Shown here piece by piece: positions 16,513-23,539 of a DNA stretch of 39,395 nt; the first letter of the stretch is position 1, and every line of letters starts with the position of its first letter. Location of the stretch: assembly GCA_023420085.1 (NCBI GenBank), contig JAEZWQ010000023.1, forward strand, positions 1 to 39,395. Direction: 5' to 3'. Below the pieces are notes generated by a model. It did not search any database. It had not been told where the DNA came from and saw only the letters and a list, made by a program, of their open reading frames with translations. The translations under genes and the position numbers were made by a program. Origin of the DNA: Bacillota bacterium. GTDB lineage: Bacteria > Bacillota > Clostridia > Lachnospirales > Lachnospiraceae.

Positions 16513-18176
16513 TCTACTGAAATTAAATAATAGTAAACAGGTTGTGATCCTTCTATAACTTCAATATCACAATCTTTGAACTTTTCTTCTACCATAGATT
16601 GTAATTTTTCCACATCTTCAGTCTTAACATCTGCACCATAGTAAATCGAAATTATACTAGAATCATCATTAACCATATTATTTATAAGGTCTAGGGTTGT
16701 TTCATTTAAGCTACTTCCTACTGCTCGTATCGCACCTCCATGTATACCCATATAATCATCTTTTTTGATATCAAATCCATCAATATTAGTATCTCTAATA
16801 GAGTATGTAACCTCCCCGGATTTAACCTCTTTTATAGCCTCAATCATTGAATTTTTATTATCATCAACATTATCTGACCATTCAAAATTTATAACTGCTG
16901 AAATGCCTTCAGGTATAGTCGCTGTAGGTATTACTACTGCATTCTTATTTTCAATAACTTGACATGCTTGTTGCGCAGCTAGCAATATATTTTTATTATT
17001 TGGTAGCACATATACATTTTTAGCATTAACAGTATTAATTGCATTTATTATATCTTCTGTTGAAGGATTCATGGTTTGGCCTCCTTCAACAATAGTATCT
17101 ACTCCAATACTTTTGAATATATCACTTAATCCACTGCCTACAGATACTGCAACAAAACCATTGTCTTTCATAGGCTCAAGAGAAATATTAGCAAGGTTCT
17201 CTTCTTCATCATAGCCCTCTTCCTCAATGATTTCTCTATGTTCTTCACGCATATTATCAACCTTCATTCTGGTCAACTCGCCATATTCAAGCCCTTTTTC
17301 AAATGCTAATCCTGGATGATTTGTATGCACATGTACTTTTACCATGTCTTCATCAGCAACAAAAACCAGCGAATCGCCTAAAGAAAGTAAAGAATTTCTA
17401 AATTCTTCCTTTTCCTTTATATCTAACTCTTTGCTAAGCATAACAATAAATTCAGTACAATATCCAAACTTAATATCCGCAGTAGATACTTCTGCCTTTT
17501 TTGTCTTTGTGCTTTTTACTGGTTGAGGTTTTGTTCTCTGTAAATCAGAAATATCAATTTCTTTACCAGTAAGATAATTATATGCACCATATAAAATTTG
17601 CATAAGGCCTTGCCCACCTGAGTCAACAACACCTGCCTCTTTTAATACAGGTAAAAGTTCTGGTGTATAATCAAGTACTGCTTGCCCATGCCTTAAGACC
17701 TTATCTAAAAATTCTACAATATCTTGCTCTTCTTCACATATTTCAAGCGCCTTCTCAGACATACCACGTGCAACGGTTAGAATTGTTCCTTCTTTAGGTT
17801 TCATAACCGCTTTATATGCAGTCTCAGTAGCATTTGTAAGAGCCTCGGCAAACACTTTAACGTCAATAGTATTATATTCTCTAATTACCTTTGAAAAACC
17901 TCTCAATAGTTGTGACAATATTACTCCTGAGTTCCCTCTTGCTCCTTTAAGTGATCCAGAAGAAAGCGCCTTTGAAAGATTATCCATTGTAACTTCCTTA
18001 ATTCCTTGGACATCTTCAACTGCTGACATTATAGTCATAGTCATATTAGTTCCTGTATCTCCGTCTGGTACAGGAAATACATTAAGTTCATTTATCCATT
18101 CTTTTTTATCCTGAAGATTCTTAGCACCTGCTAAAAACATATTTGCCAACTGCTTAGCATCTAATGTTTTAACCAA
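16509..18176 (-). CDS. fakA: Fatty acid kinase ATP-binding subunit FakA (DAK/DegV-type)
   Basis: This 555-residue protein phosphorylates fatty acids held by a FakB (DegV-type) partner, feeding exogenous fatty acids into phospholipids. The N-terminal DAK-L domain has NVFPVPDGDTGTNM near residues 30-43 for Mg-ATP binding and GARGNSGVILSQLLRGF near 76-92. The C-terminal domain (about 230-555) contains YCTEFIVML and a DegV-like ending. The gene lies 13 bases after an Asp23-type gene, the standard yloU-yloV order. No fakB is in this window. A link with psd and pssA downstream, all lipid genes, is possible. Confidence 0.92.
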   Translation of the reverse strand: MVKTLDAKQLANMFLAGAKNLQDKKEWINELNVFPVPDGDTGTNMTMTIMSAVEDVQGIKEVTMDNLSKALSSGSLKGARGNSGVILSQLLRGFSKVIREYNTIDVKVFAEALTNATETAYKAVMKPKEGTILTVARGMSEKALEICEEEQDIVEFLDKVLRHGQAVLDYTPELLPVLKEAGVVDSGGQGLMQILYGAYNYLTGKEIDISDLQRTKPQPVKSTKTKKAEVSTADIKFGYCTEFIVMLSKELDIKEKEEFRNSLLSLGDSLVFVADEDMVKVHVHTNHPGLAFEKGLEYGELTRMKVDNMREEHREIIEEEGYDEEENLANISLEPMKDNGFVAVSVGSGLSDIFKSIGVDTIVEGGQTMNPSTEDIINAINTVNAKNVYVLPNNKNILLAAQQACQVIENKNAVVIPTATIPEGISAVINFEWSDNVDDNKNSMIEAIKEVKSGEVTYSIRDTNIDGFDIKKDDYMGIHGGAIRAVGSSLNETTLDLINNMVNDDSSIISIYYGADVKTEDVEKLQSMVEEKFKDCDIEVIEGSQPVYYYLISVE

Positions 18177-18189
18177 TTATCCTACCCTC

Positions 18190-18549
18190 CTAGTCTATAA
18201 CTTTTACTCCATCCACAAAAATATTGATCTTATTCACTTTTAAAGAAGTGTACTTTTCAATATTATAAGCAACGTTGCTAAGTAGATTTTGGCTAACAGT
18301 TGCAATACTAACTCCGTATGAAACTATTATATGAAAATCAATGATCAGTTCTCCTAATTCATTTATTTCAACTTTTATACCCTTTGTTAAATGCTCTCTC
18401 TTTAATATCTGTACTAGTCCATCTTTTATTCCAGATGTAGTCATTCCAACAATACCAAAGCATTCTACTGCTGTTAAACCTGCAATTTGTGCAATGACTT
18501 CTTCATTTATTATTAAAGTTCCTTTTTCATTTATTATATTTGCTCTCAT
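18190..18549 (-). CDS. Asp23/Gls24 family envelope stress protein (YloU-like)
   Basis: This 119-residue Asp23-domain protein shows NEEVIAQIAGLTAVECFGIVG at its start (residues 14-34) and VSQNLLSNVAYNIEKYTSLKV near 86-106, the family pattern. It has no signal or membrane helix. Relatives associate with the membrane through partners or influence lipid metabolism, but the role is unknown. An AAGGAGGT site lies directly before the ATG. It is the first gene of the long run that continues through fakA and recG. Confidence 0.9.
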   Translation of the reverse strand: MRANIINEKGTLIINEEVIAQIAGLTAVECFGIVGMTTSGIKDGLVQILKREHLTKGIKVEINELGELIIDFHIIVSYGVSIATVSQNLLSNVAYNIEKYTSLKVNKINIFVDGVKVID

Positions 18550-18624
18550 ACAACCTCCTTGTAAGTTGTTGAATGTGATTTGTTATATACGCTCATTATA
18601 TCAAAAAATTCATTAAAATAATAG

Positions 18625-19989
18625 TTATATTATCTCTACCTCATCCAATCTATCTTCCCAGATAAAATATTTTGTCTTATTAACAATAAATTTACTAAGC
18701 AATATAAGAGAGATAACGTTAGGAATAACCATAAGCCCATTCATTATATCTGAAAAGTTCCATATAATAGCTAAATTAGTAACAGCACCAATCATCAATA
18801 TTGCCAAAAATACAACTCTATATACTTTGACTCCTTTTTGTCCAAATAAATATTCAACACACTTTTCCCCGTAATAAGCCCATCCTAATATTGTTGTAAA
18901 AGCAAAAATAGTAAGAGATATTGATAAAACTGCTCTTCCTATATCATTTGGTATTATTGAAAATGCCAAATTAGTTAATTCATCAGGATTTGCTGAAACG
19001 TAAGCTTGAGGAAAATGTAACATTGAACTTACAATTACAATCCCTGTTATTGCACAAACAATAACAGTATCATAAAAAGTTCCTGTCATTGATACAAGAG
19101 CTTGTCTGCATGGATTTTTTGATTTAGCAGTTGCTGATATTATAGGTGCAGTACCTAGCCCTGATTCATTTGAGAATAATCCTCTAGCTATACCAAACCT
19201 ACATGCAATTATCATTCCTCTTCCTAGCAATCCTCCTGCCACAGATTTCATAGAAAATGCTTCTTTCACTATTAAAGCAATAGCTTCAACTATAAAATTA
19301 TAATTTATTACAAGAATTATAATACAACCAACTATATAAAATAATGCCATGAATGGTACTAGTTTTTCACATACTTTTGCAATCTTTTTTACACCACCGA
19401 TAATTACAAATGCAGTAAAAATTGTTATTATTAAACCCACAAACCAGCTTGGTACATCGTAATTCACTTTTAAAACATTGCTTATCGCATGTGATTGTAC
19501 TGCACAACCTGTTCCTAGTGTAGCAATAGCTGTAAATATGGCAAATAATATACCAAGCCATTTCATTCTAAGAGCTTTCTCCAATACATACATTGGCCCT
19601 CCAACAACTTCTCCAGCTGCATTTTTTGATCTAAATGACATAGATAACAATGACTCTGCATATTTTGTTGCCATTCCAAATATCCCTGTCATCCATGTCC
19701 AAAATACTGCTCCTGGCCCACCATAACTAATTGCAGTCGAAACACCTACAATATTTCCCGTACCTATTGTTGCTGCCAGCGCTGTTGCCAATGCTCCAAA
19801 TTGGCTTACCTCACCCTTTGATTCATCATCTGGTTTTAATGAAAGTTTGATTCCTTTTATAAAATACTTTTGAATAAATTTAAGCCTTACGGTAAGGAAA
19901 ATATGCGTTCCAACCAATATTACTATCATTGGAACTCCCCATACGATATCATTTATATTTTTTAATAATGTACTTATAAATTCTTGCAT
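18625..19989 (-). CDS. Alanine/glycine:sodium symporter (AGCS family)
   Basis: This 454-residue, multi-helix transporter imports alanine or glycine with sodium. Family signatures include GALATALAATIGTGNIVGVS near residues 64-83, GGPGAVFWTWMTG near 91-103, and FGIARGLFSNESGLGTAPI near 263-281. Length and topology (about 11 helices) fit. It is a separate transcript between the tRNA-Thr terminator and the Asp23 gene. A TTGACA within the upstream hairpin at 20071-20076 could serve as its -35 element, but this is uncertain. Confidence 0.92.
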   Translation of the reverse strand: MQEFISTLLKNINDIVWGVPMIVILVGTHIFLTVRLKFIQKYFIKGIKLSLKPDDESKGEVSQFGALATALAATIGTGNIVGVSTAISYGGPGAVFWTWMTGIFGMATKYAESLLSMSFRSKNAAGEVVGGPMYVLEKALRMKWLGILFAIFTAIATLGTGCAVQSHAISNVLKVNYDVPSWFVGLIITIFTAFVIIGGVKKIAKVCEKLVPFMALFYIVGCIIILVINYNFIVEAIALIVKEAFSMKSVAGGLLGRGMIIACRFGIARGLFSNESGLGTAPIISATAKSKNPCRQALVSMTGTFYDTVIVCAITGIVIVSSMLHFPQAYVSANPDELTNLAFSIIPNDIGRAVLSISLTIFAFTTILGWAYYGEKCVEYLFGQKGVKVYRVVFLAILMIGAVTNLAIIWNFSDIMNGLMVIPNVISLILLSKFIVNKTKYFIWEDRLDEVEII

Positions 19990-20026
19990 AACATTACTCC
20001 ACTTTAAATCGTTAATTTTTCAATAT

Positions 20027-20083
20027 ATAAAAAATAGCTCTATATTAACATTGAAACATTCGTGTCAAAGTATAATCTAGAGC
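20027..20083 (-). terminator. Terminator after tRNA-Thr
   Basis: On the minus strand, GGCTCTA and TAGAGC arms enclose a long partly paired stem (TTTGACA against TGTTTCAA) and are followed by TATTTTTTAT. It starts four bases after the tRNA, so it most likely ends the tRNA transcript before the symporter gene. Confidence 0.65.
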
Positions 20084-20086
20084 CAA

Positions 20087-20158
20087 AGCTGCTAACGGGA
20101 TTTGAACCCGTGGCCTCCGCCTTACCAAGGCGACGCTCTACCCCTGAGCCATAGCAGC
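20087..20158 (-). tRNA. tRNA-Thr (anticodon GGT)
   Basis: The minus strand folds as a standard 72-nt cloverleaf. The acceptor is GCTGCTA with TAGCAGC, the D stem GCTC/GAGC, the anticodon arm TCGCC-TTGGTAA-GGCGG with anticodon GGT, and the T arm ACGGG-TTCGAAT-CCCGT. The discriminator base is T and CCA is not encoded. A TTGAAA/TAATAT pair just upstream is a possible promoter. The tRNA lies about 100 bases from the accessory patch, but the insertion at 20385-22434 used a protein gene, not this tRNA. Confidence 0.95.
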
Positions 20159-20260
20159 ACTATCCATAAGGACTATGTATAATATTACTATTTTTTTATT
20201 TAAATTTCAAGCACTTATTATTTTATAGGGTATATTTTGCAAAGAATCACTTACTCCAAG

Positions 20261-20395
20261 TCACTCTATTTTCATATACTCAAAAATCAATTCTTGAGTC
20301 AAATACTCATCGCTCATACAATGAAGATCAGATACACCTTCACTTATTAGACTATAAATTTTTGAATTATAGAAAAAACTAAGTGCATCATCCAA
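20261..20395 (-). pseudogene. 3' part of a DUF3791-like gene split by an insertion
   Basis: From the repeat at 20395-20385 the minus strand reads LDDALSFFYNSKIYSLIS and continues to a stop at 20261, ending LIFEYMKIE. It joins in sense to the 5' part at 22424-22511: the codons for LDDA occur at both break points. The rebuilt protein is about 70 residues and resembles small DUF3791-type proteins of Clostridia. The open frame extends to 20455 only because element DNA happens to be in frame, so a 64-codon chimera starting MTFQSCHPATIK is not a natural gene. Confidence 0.75.
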
Positions 20396-20419
20396 AAGCG
20401 CACCCTCATGAGGAAGTAA
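20385..20419. repeat. Right attachment site of the 2-kb element
   Basis: The core GCATCATCCAA at 20385-20395 is repeated directly at 22424-22434. Inside the element, GGAAGTAA at 20412-20419 is the exact inverse of TTACTTCC at the other end. Outside the core lies the 3' part of the interrupted gene. This is the arrangement expected of a serine-integrase hybrid site (half attB, half attP). Confidence 0.75.
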
Positions 20420-20451
20420 TTTGATTGTCGCAGGGTGGCATGACTGAAAGG

Positions 20452-20854
20452 TCATGCTGTCCTGCCTTTTCTTTGCTGTTCCTCCGTCTGATCGTCGCCC
20501 TGTAGGTTGACTTCTCCGATAAATTTCCAGACCAATTCAATCTTTTTCCTGCGATGGCCGCTGGATTTGACCGGTGCATGGACCGATGATTTTCTTTACA
20601 AACTCATTGACGATGGTGGGCGTCAGTTCACAAATGCCCACATATTCCCATACAATGGCTGCAAAGCTGTCAAAGTCGGCTTTATCCTGTTCAAAGGTTT
20701 CTACTGCTTCTCTCCATATTTTGACCTGCTCTGTCAGTTCTTTCTGTTCTGCCTCATAATCAATGGAGAGTTTCAAGAACCGATCATGGCTGATTGCGCC
20801 GCTGATGTCATCCTCATAAATGCGCTTGAAAATGCGGTCGAGTTCGCAATGCAT
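20452..20854 (-). pseudogene. Large serine recombinase, C-terminal remnant (DUF4368-type)
   Basis: The minus strand encodes ELDRIFKRIYEDDISG, FLKLSIDYEAEQKELTEQ and LTPTIVNEFVKKII, matching the C-terminal coiled-coil and DUF4368 region of large serine recombinases from Clostridia mobile elements. An extra C near 20583-20584 shifts the frame after KKII. Removing it restores VHAPVKSSGHRRKKIELVW and the rest, up to a stop at 20452. The catalytic Ser domain, recombinase domain and zinc ribbon are absent. Upstream of about 20855 the homology stops, perhaps with a second frameshift. It cannot be an active recombinase. Confidence 0.85.
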
Positions 20855-21043
20855 TTCTACGCTTGGGCAATTTTACGCTTGCGCTCGCTAATATTATGGT
20901 GTTCTGCCTACGTATTTAGAGAGTGGAATGCCCTGATGCTACAGGGCTGTTCTGGGAGAGTTGGGCTGCTGGAAGTAGCATATCCCTCTTGCCTCTGTAA
21001 ACGCAGTTTGAAATGCGTAGAAGATTGAACAACAGATTTACTA

Positions 21044-22291
21044 TTAGTAATACATATCTCGTACATCCCACGGCATCAACATCCAATTTCCATTATTTCT
21101 CCAAGGTACTCCTACACGATTGTCATAGCTTTCATACACGCAACCAAAAGTTAAAGTGGCTTCTTTGAGTTCTTTATCTGTTATAAAAGAAACTCTAACT
21201 ACAACTTTTGATAAAGCACAGGCTCTTTCCTCAACTTCGATAATTTCAAAAAAATTAAGAATTTTATTCTCAAATATTTTTCGACATTCACCAGCTCGTT
21301 TTCCTGCTGATAGACTTGAAGGAAACATCCTTTGTAAATATATTGATAGTTTCCCGTAATTTCTATTCTTCCATGCATCGAGCATTTCCACAATCATAAC
21401 AATATAGGGATACTCGGTATAGTCTTCTGCTTTACCTGAAGCAGGAATATCTTCCCCCACAGTAACAGATCTTTTTTTCCATGATGAAATTTCTTCTCTT
21501 ATCTTTTTGTTTTCTGCCAAACGTGATAGAGATTCTCTTATATGCGGAGGAGTGAGTGATTTTTCGTATTTCTCTTTTCTTGTCGGCTCGCTATCTTTCA
21601 TTTTTATCCAATCAGCAACGGCAAACATAAGAGCTACACATTTACATGACACATATTCATTTGCATAATTGAGGTCACGTCCATGTAAGATGCCGTTGCG
21701 ATAAGGCAGTGTAATCCTTTCCGTGTTCGTCTTTGTACGATTCTGATTAAATATCCCCTTTAGCTTATATAATCCGTTACTACACCCAACCAAACAATCC
21801 CACGCATCAACAGACGTTCCTTCTGCAAAAAAGCCTTTGCTTTTTGTGAAATCGTTAACCGCCCCATCCACTATAATCAGAGCAAGAGGAACACTTGCGT
21901 AATATCGTCCTGCAAAATGGTCTTCAAAAAAACGATCAATCAAATTGTTCCTTACAAAAAATGCATCCGAGCTTTTCTTTATCCAATGAACAATTTTACT
22001 AACATCGTCTGTATAATAGTTAATTAAGACTTGTTCAGCGGCTTCAATTCCACTTTTTTCAAAAGCGTCATTTGCACTTTCTATAAGGTCAGAACTCATA
22101 CTGTCATAAGCGCACCAACCGTACGGAGACAATCTTTCGTTGAAAGCAGACGTTTGAGTAACCATATTATCAAGCTGCTTTTCTAAATCCCGCAGTTGTT
22201 TCCTTTGATCTGGTTTCAGAAATAGAGCCAATAGCTTCATTTCTTTTATATCGCTTTGCAATTTGTTTAAGGAAATCAGATTATCATCCAC
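21044..22291 (-). CDS. Unknown cargo protein with HEPN-like RX4H motif
   Basis: This intact 415-residue soluble protein is not one I recognise as a named family. Residues about 1-55 are a charged helix or coiled coil. The middle (130-230) is helical and contains LPYRNGILHGRD, in which R198-N-G-I-L-H203 fits the RX4-6H active site of HEPN ribonucleases, followed by a helix (YVSCKCVALMFAVADWI). The C-terminal third (320-415) is mixed strand and helix with several Trp. HEPN proteins are frequent RNases in abortive infection and toxin systems, and this is the only complete gene of a mobile element, so a defence role is a reasonable inference. Start is GTG at 22291, after AAAGGCGGTG. No antitoxin partner is seen. 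Confidence 0.65.
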   Translation of the reverse strand: MDDNLISLNKLQSDIKEMKLLALFLKPDQRKQLRDLEKQLDNMVTQTSAFNERLSPYGWCAYDSMSSDLIESANDAFEKSGIEAAEQVLINYYTDDVSKIVHWIKKSSDAFFVRNNLIDRFFEDHFAGRYYASVPLALIIVDGAVNDFTKSKGFFAEGTSVDAWDCLVGCSNGLYKLKGIFNQNRTKTNTERITLPYRNGILHGRDLNYANEYVSCKCVALMFAVADWIKMKDSEPTRKEKYEKSLTPPHIRESLSRLAENKKIREEISSWKKRSVTVGEDIPASGKAEDYTEYPYIVMIVEMLDAWKNRNYGKLSIYLQRMFPSSLSAGKRAGECRKIFENKILNFFEIIEVEERACALSKVVVRVSFITDKELKEATLTFGCVYESYDNRVGVPWRNNGNWMLMPWDVRDMYY

Positions 22292-22325
22292 GCTTCTTCA
22301 CCGCCTTTCGTAATGTATTTTATCA

Positions 22326-22366
22326 CAAAACGCCTCCGAACGCATTACGCATTCGGAGGCGTTTTG
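22326..22366. terminator. Strong 15-bp inverted repeat upstream of the cargo gene
   Basis: CAAAACGCCTCCGAA at 22326-22340 pairs perfectly with TTCGGAGGCGTTTTG at 22352-22366 around an 11-base loop. The T-rich arm gives terminator character on both strands. On the minus strand it lies 35 bases before the cargo gene start and may insulate it from readthrough of the interrupted cassette. A protein-binding or origin-like role is not excluded. Confidence 0.65.
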
Positions 22367-22407
22367 CTTTTAACCTGTTTGTCAGTGGCTAAATTAACTG
22401 GTTGAGC

Positions 22408-22434
22408 TTACTTCCTTATTGGCGCATCATCCAA
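22408..22434. repeat. Left attachment site of the 2-kb element
   Basis: TTACTTCC at 22408-22415 is the inverse of the arm at 20412-20419. The core GCATCATCCAA at 22424-22434 is the direct repeat of 20385-20395. Beyond it lies the 5' part of the interrupted gene. The core is 8 bases from this arm and 16 bases from the other arm, so the centre of the rebuilt 51-bp site falls near the CAA end of the core. Confidence 0.75.
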
Positions 22435-22511
22435 GGATAGATTCTCTTTTTCTGCGAATTGTTTGCCAATTCGTGAATATTTTTTTGTAATAAAATAGGA
22501 TTAGCCTTCAA
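22424..22511 (-). pseudogene. 5' part of the split DUF3791-like gene
   Basis: A TTG start at 22511 overlaps the TGA of the DUF3990 frame (TTGA) and reads MKANPILLQK. A run of seven A (22486-22480) then breaks the frame. With eight A the frame continues KYSRIGKQFAEKENLSLDDA up to the insertion point, matching the family pattern. So this gene has two lesions, a homopolymer frameshift and the insertion. The other half is at 20261-20395. Confidence 0.7.
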
Positions 22512-22851
22512 ATCTGTTCACTCCCTTCATAATGAAAATAATTATCCAGAACATGCTGAGTTCGGAAACATATTTGTAAATTGGTTTTTTCATAACGAAG
22601 GCGACTAATTGCTTCTCTTTTATCAATAAGTCTATCGAAGTAAAGCTCAATGGTATTAAATATCTTATCATTTGCTACACCTCCAATCACTATATCATAA
22701 TCTGTTATATCATTTCCGGTTCTGCATTTTAAAATGAAGTCAAGCCACTCATCATAATAGCTTTCAAATTTTAAAACTTTTAGTTCTTTATAATCATTTT
22801 CATTAAAGCTATAGTTTGTATCTCAAGATATGATCCATGATATAAAATCAT
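22508..22851 (-). pseudogene. DUF3990 gene with internal deletion
   Basis: The gene opens with ATG at 22851, overlapping the DUF3791 stop as ATGA, and reads MILYHGSY, the characteristic start of DUF3990 proteins. It then jumps, out of frame, into NYSFNENDYKELKVLKFES and continues DWL-type family sequence through DYDIVIGGVANDKIFNTIE to a stop at 22508. The middle of the domain, including the conserved DFGxGFYxT-like region, is missing. DUF3990 looks like an ADP-ribosyltransferase-type fold, which is inference from the YHGS and GFY pattern. The gene is dead. Confidence 0.75.
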
Positions 22852-23129
22852 AATCGTATTCCTCTTTCTTTCATTAAACTAATAATGTCATCTATGATAT
22901 ATTCCTTACTTTGGGTATGAAGTACCTCATACCCTTGTACGATATATTTGCTTAAAATATCACTTCTTTTAGTCAACGCTTGATAAACATCTTTAGGATT
23001 TTTCCCAAGCTTAATTGCAATATTTTCTATACAGAATATAGCAAATTCCAGTTCATCAGCATTTTTTATAGAAGATGACTCTTGTTGAGATATCCCTTTA
23101 CTTACCTCTATATTTTCATTAAAAACCAT
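22848..23129 (-). CDS. DUF3791 domain protein, first gene of a broken cassette
   Basis: This 93-residue protein has the core ELEFAIFCIENIAIKLGKN (residues 26-44), VYQALTKRSDILSKYIVQGY and LHTQSKEYIIDDIISLMKER, which is the DUF3791 pattern. The first 25 residues are polar and variable. The gene is intact, with AAGGA nine bases before the ATG. It is the first of three overlapping genes whose other two members are destroyed. DUF3791 proteins commonly precede DUF3990 genes, suggesting a toxin/partner or regulatory pair, but the function is unknown. Here it is an orphan. Confidence 0.8.
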   Translation of the reverse strand: MVFNENIEVSKGISQQESSSIKNADELEFAIFCIENIAIKLGKNPKDVYQALTKRSDILSKYIVQGYEVLHTQSKEYIIDDIISLMKERGIRL

Positions 23130-23539
23130 ACCTTTTATTCCTTCTCATGAAACATCTATTTATATCCACTATCAATTTTTTAGAATTTTAAAACATATAT
23201 AATAGGGGATGAATACATCATTTTCTATATTATATATAGTAAATTTTTATTAATCAATGATTCTAACTATAACTTAAGTTTTAGTTCTATCATATATTTA
23301 CGCTTTATATGAACTGCTTATTCTTCCATTAATCTAAAATATGTAAAATACTAGTTATACAAATATCTCTAATGAATATTTTCAAACAATTTATTTTAAC
23401 TTCTTTTATTAATACAATACAATTGTTCATGCTTTTAACATAACATATCGTATCCAAAATATATAAAAAAATATAAAAAAATAAGCATTTAGATGTCTCC
23501 AAAAGTTGAATATCAACTTTCGGAGAATTATCTCATCTA
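23130..23539. other. Intergenic region, mostly empty
   Basis: These 410 AT-rich bases lie between the heme operon's end and the DUF3791 cassette. I see no convincing gene on either strand. The only structure is the hairpin at 23497-23525. Promoter-like TATAAT stretches are too common in such AT-rich sequence to assign; one must serve the DUF3791 gene. Confidence 0.6.
23497..23525 (-). terminator. Terminator of the heme operon
   Basis: On the minus strand CTCCGAAAGTTGA and TCAACTTTTGGAG pair around TAT (one G-T pair), 15 bases after the last gene's stop. The nearest T-run lies about 20 bases further on, so termination strength is uncertain, but position fits an operon end. Confidence 0.6.

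Larger units (their letters stand above)
20385..22434 (-). mobile_element. Decayed 2.0-kb serine-recombinase integrative element
   Basis: The element is bounded by 11-bp direct repeats and splits a small DUF3791-like gene. It holds a broken large serine recombinase 3' end next to one boundary, the usual place for such a gene, and one intact cargo gene of 415 codons. Base composition is visibly more GC-rich than the surroundings, particularly at 20440-21000, indicating foreign origin. Joining the ends gives a 51-bp site whose outer 8-base arms TTACTTCC and GGAAGTAA are perfect inverses. No conjugation, replication or excisionase genes remain. The 189 bases at 20855-21043 hold no gene I can support. 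It is probably immobile unless a related recombinase acts in trans. Confidence 0.78.

Noticed and set aside
20087..20158. tRNA-Thr as the integration target of the 2-kb element
   Set aside because: The element boundaries are 230 bases away inside a protein gene, and no tRNA 3' repeat is present.
20396..20455. A 64-codon gene starting MTFQSCHPATIK and running to 20261
   Set aside because: It crosses the right attachment site. The first 20 codons are element end DNA and the rest is the tail of the interrupted gene, so it is a chance fusion.
20507..21028. A 173-codon plus-strand open frame
   Set aside because: It lies opposite the recombinase remnant, has no ribosome site and no recognisable protein features.
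22326..22366. The 15-bp hairpin as a CRISPR repeat or plasmid origin
   Set aside because: It occurs once, with no spacer array or replication gene; terminator or insulator is simpler.
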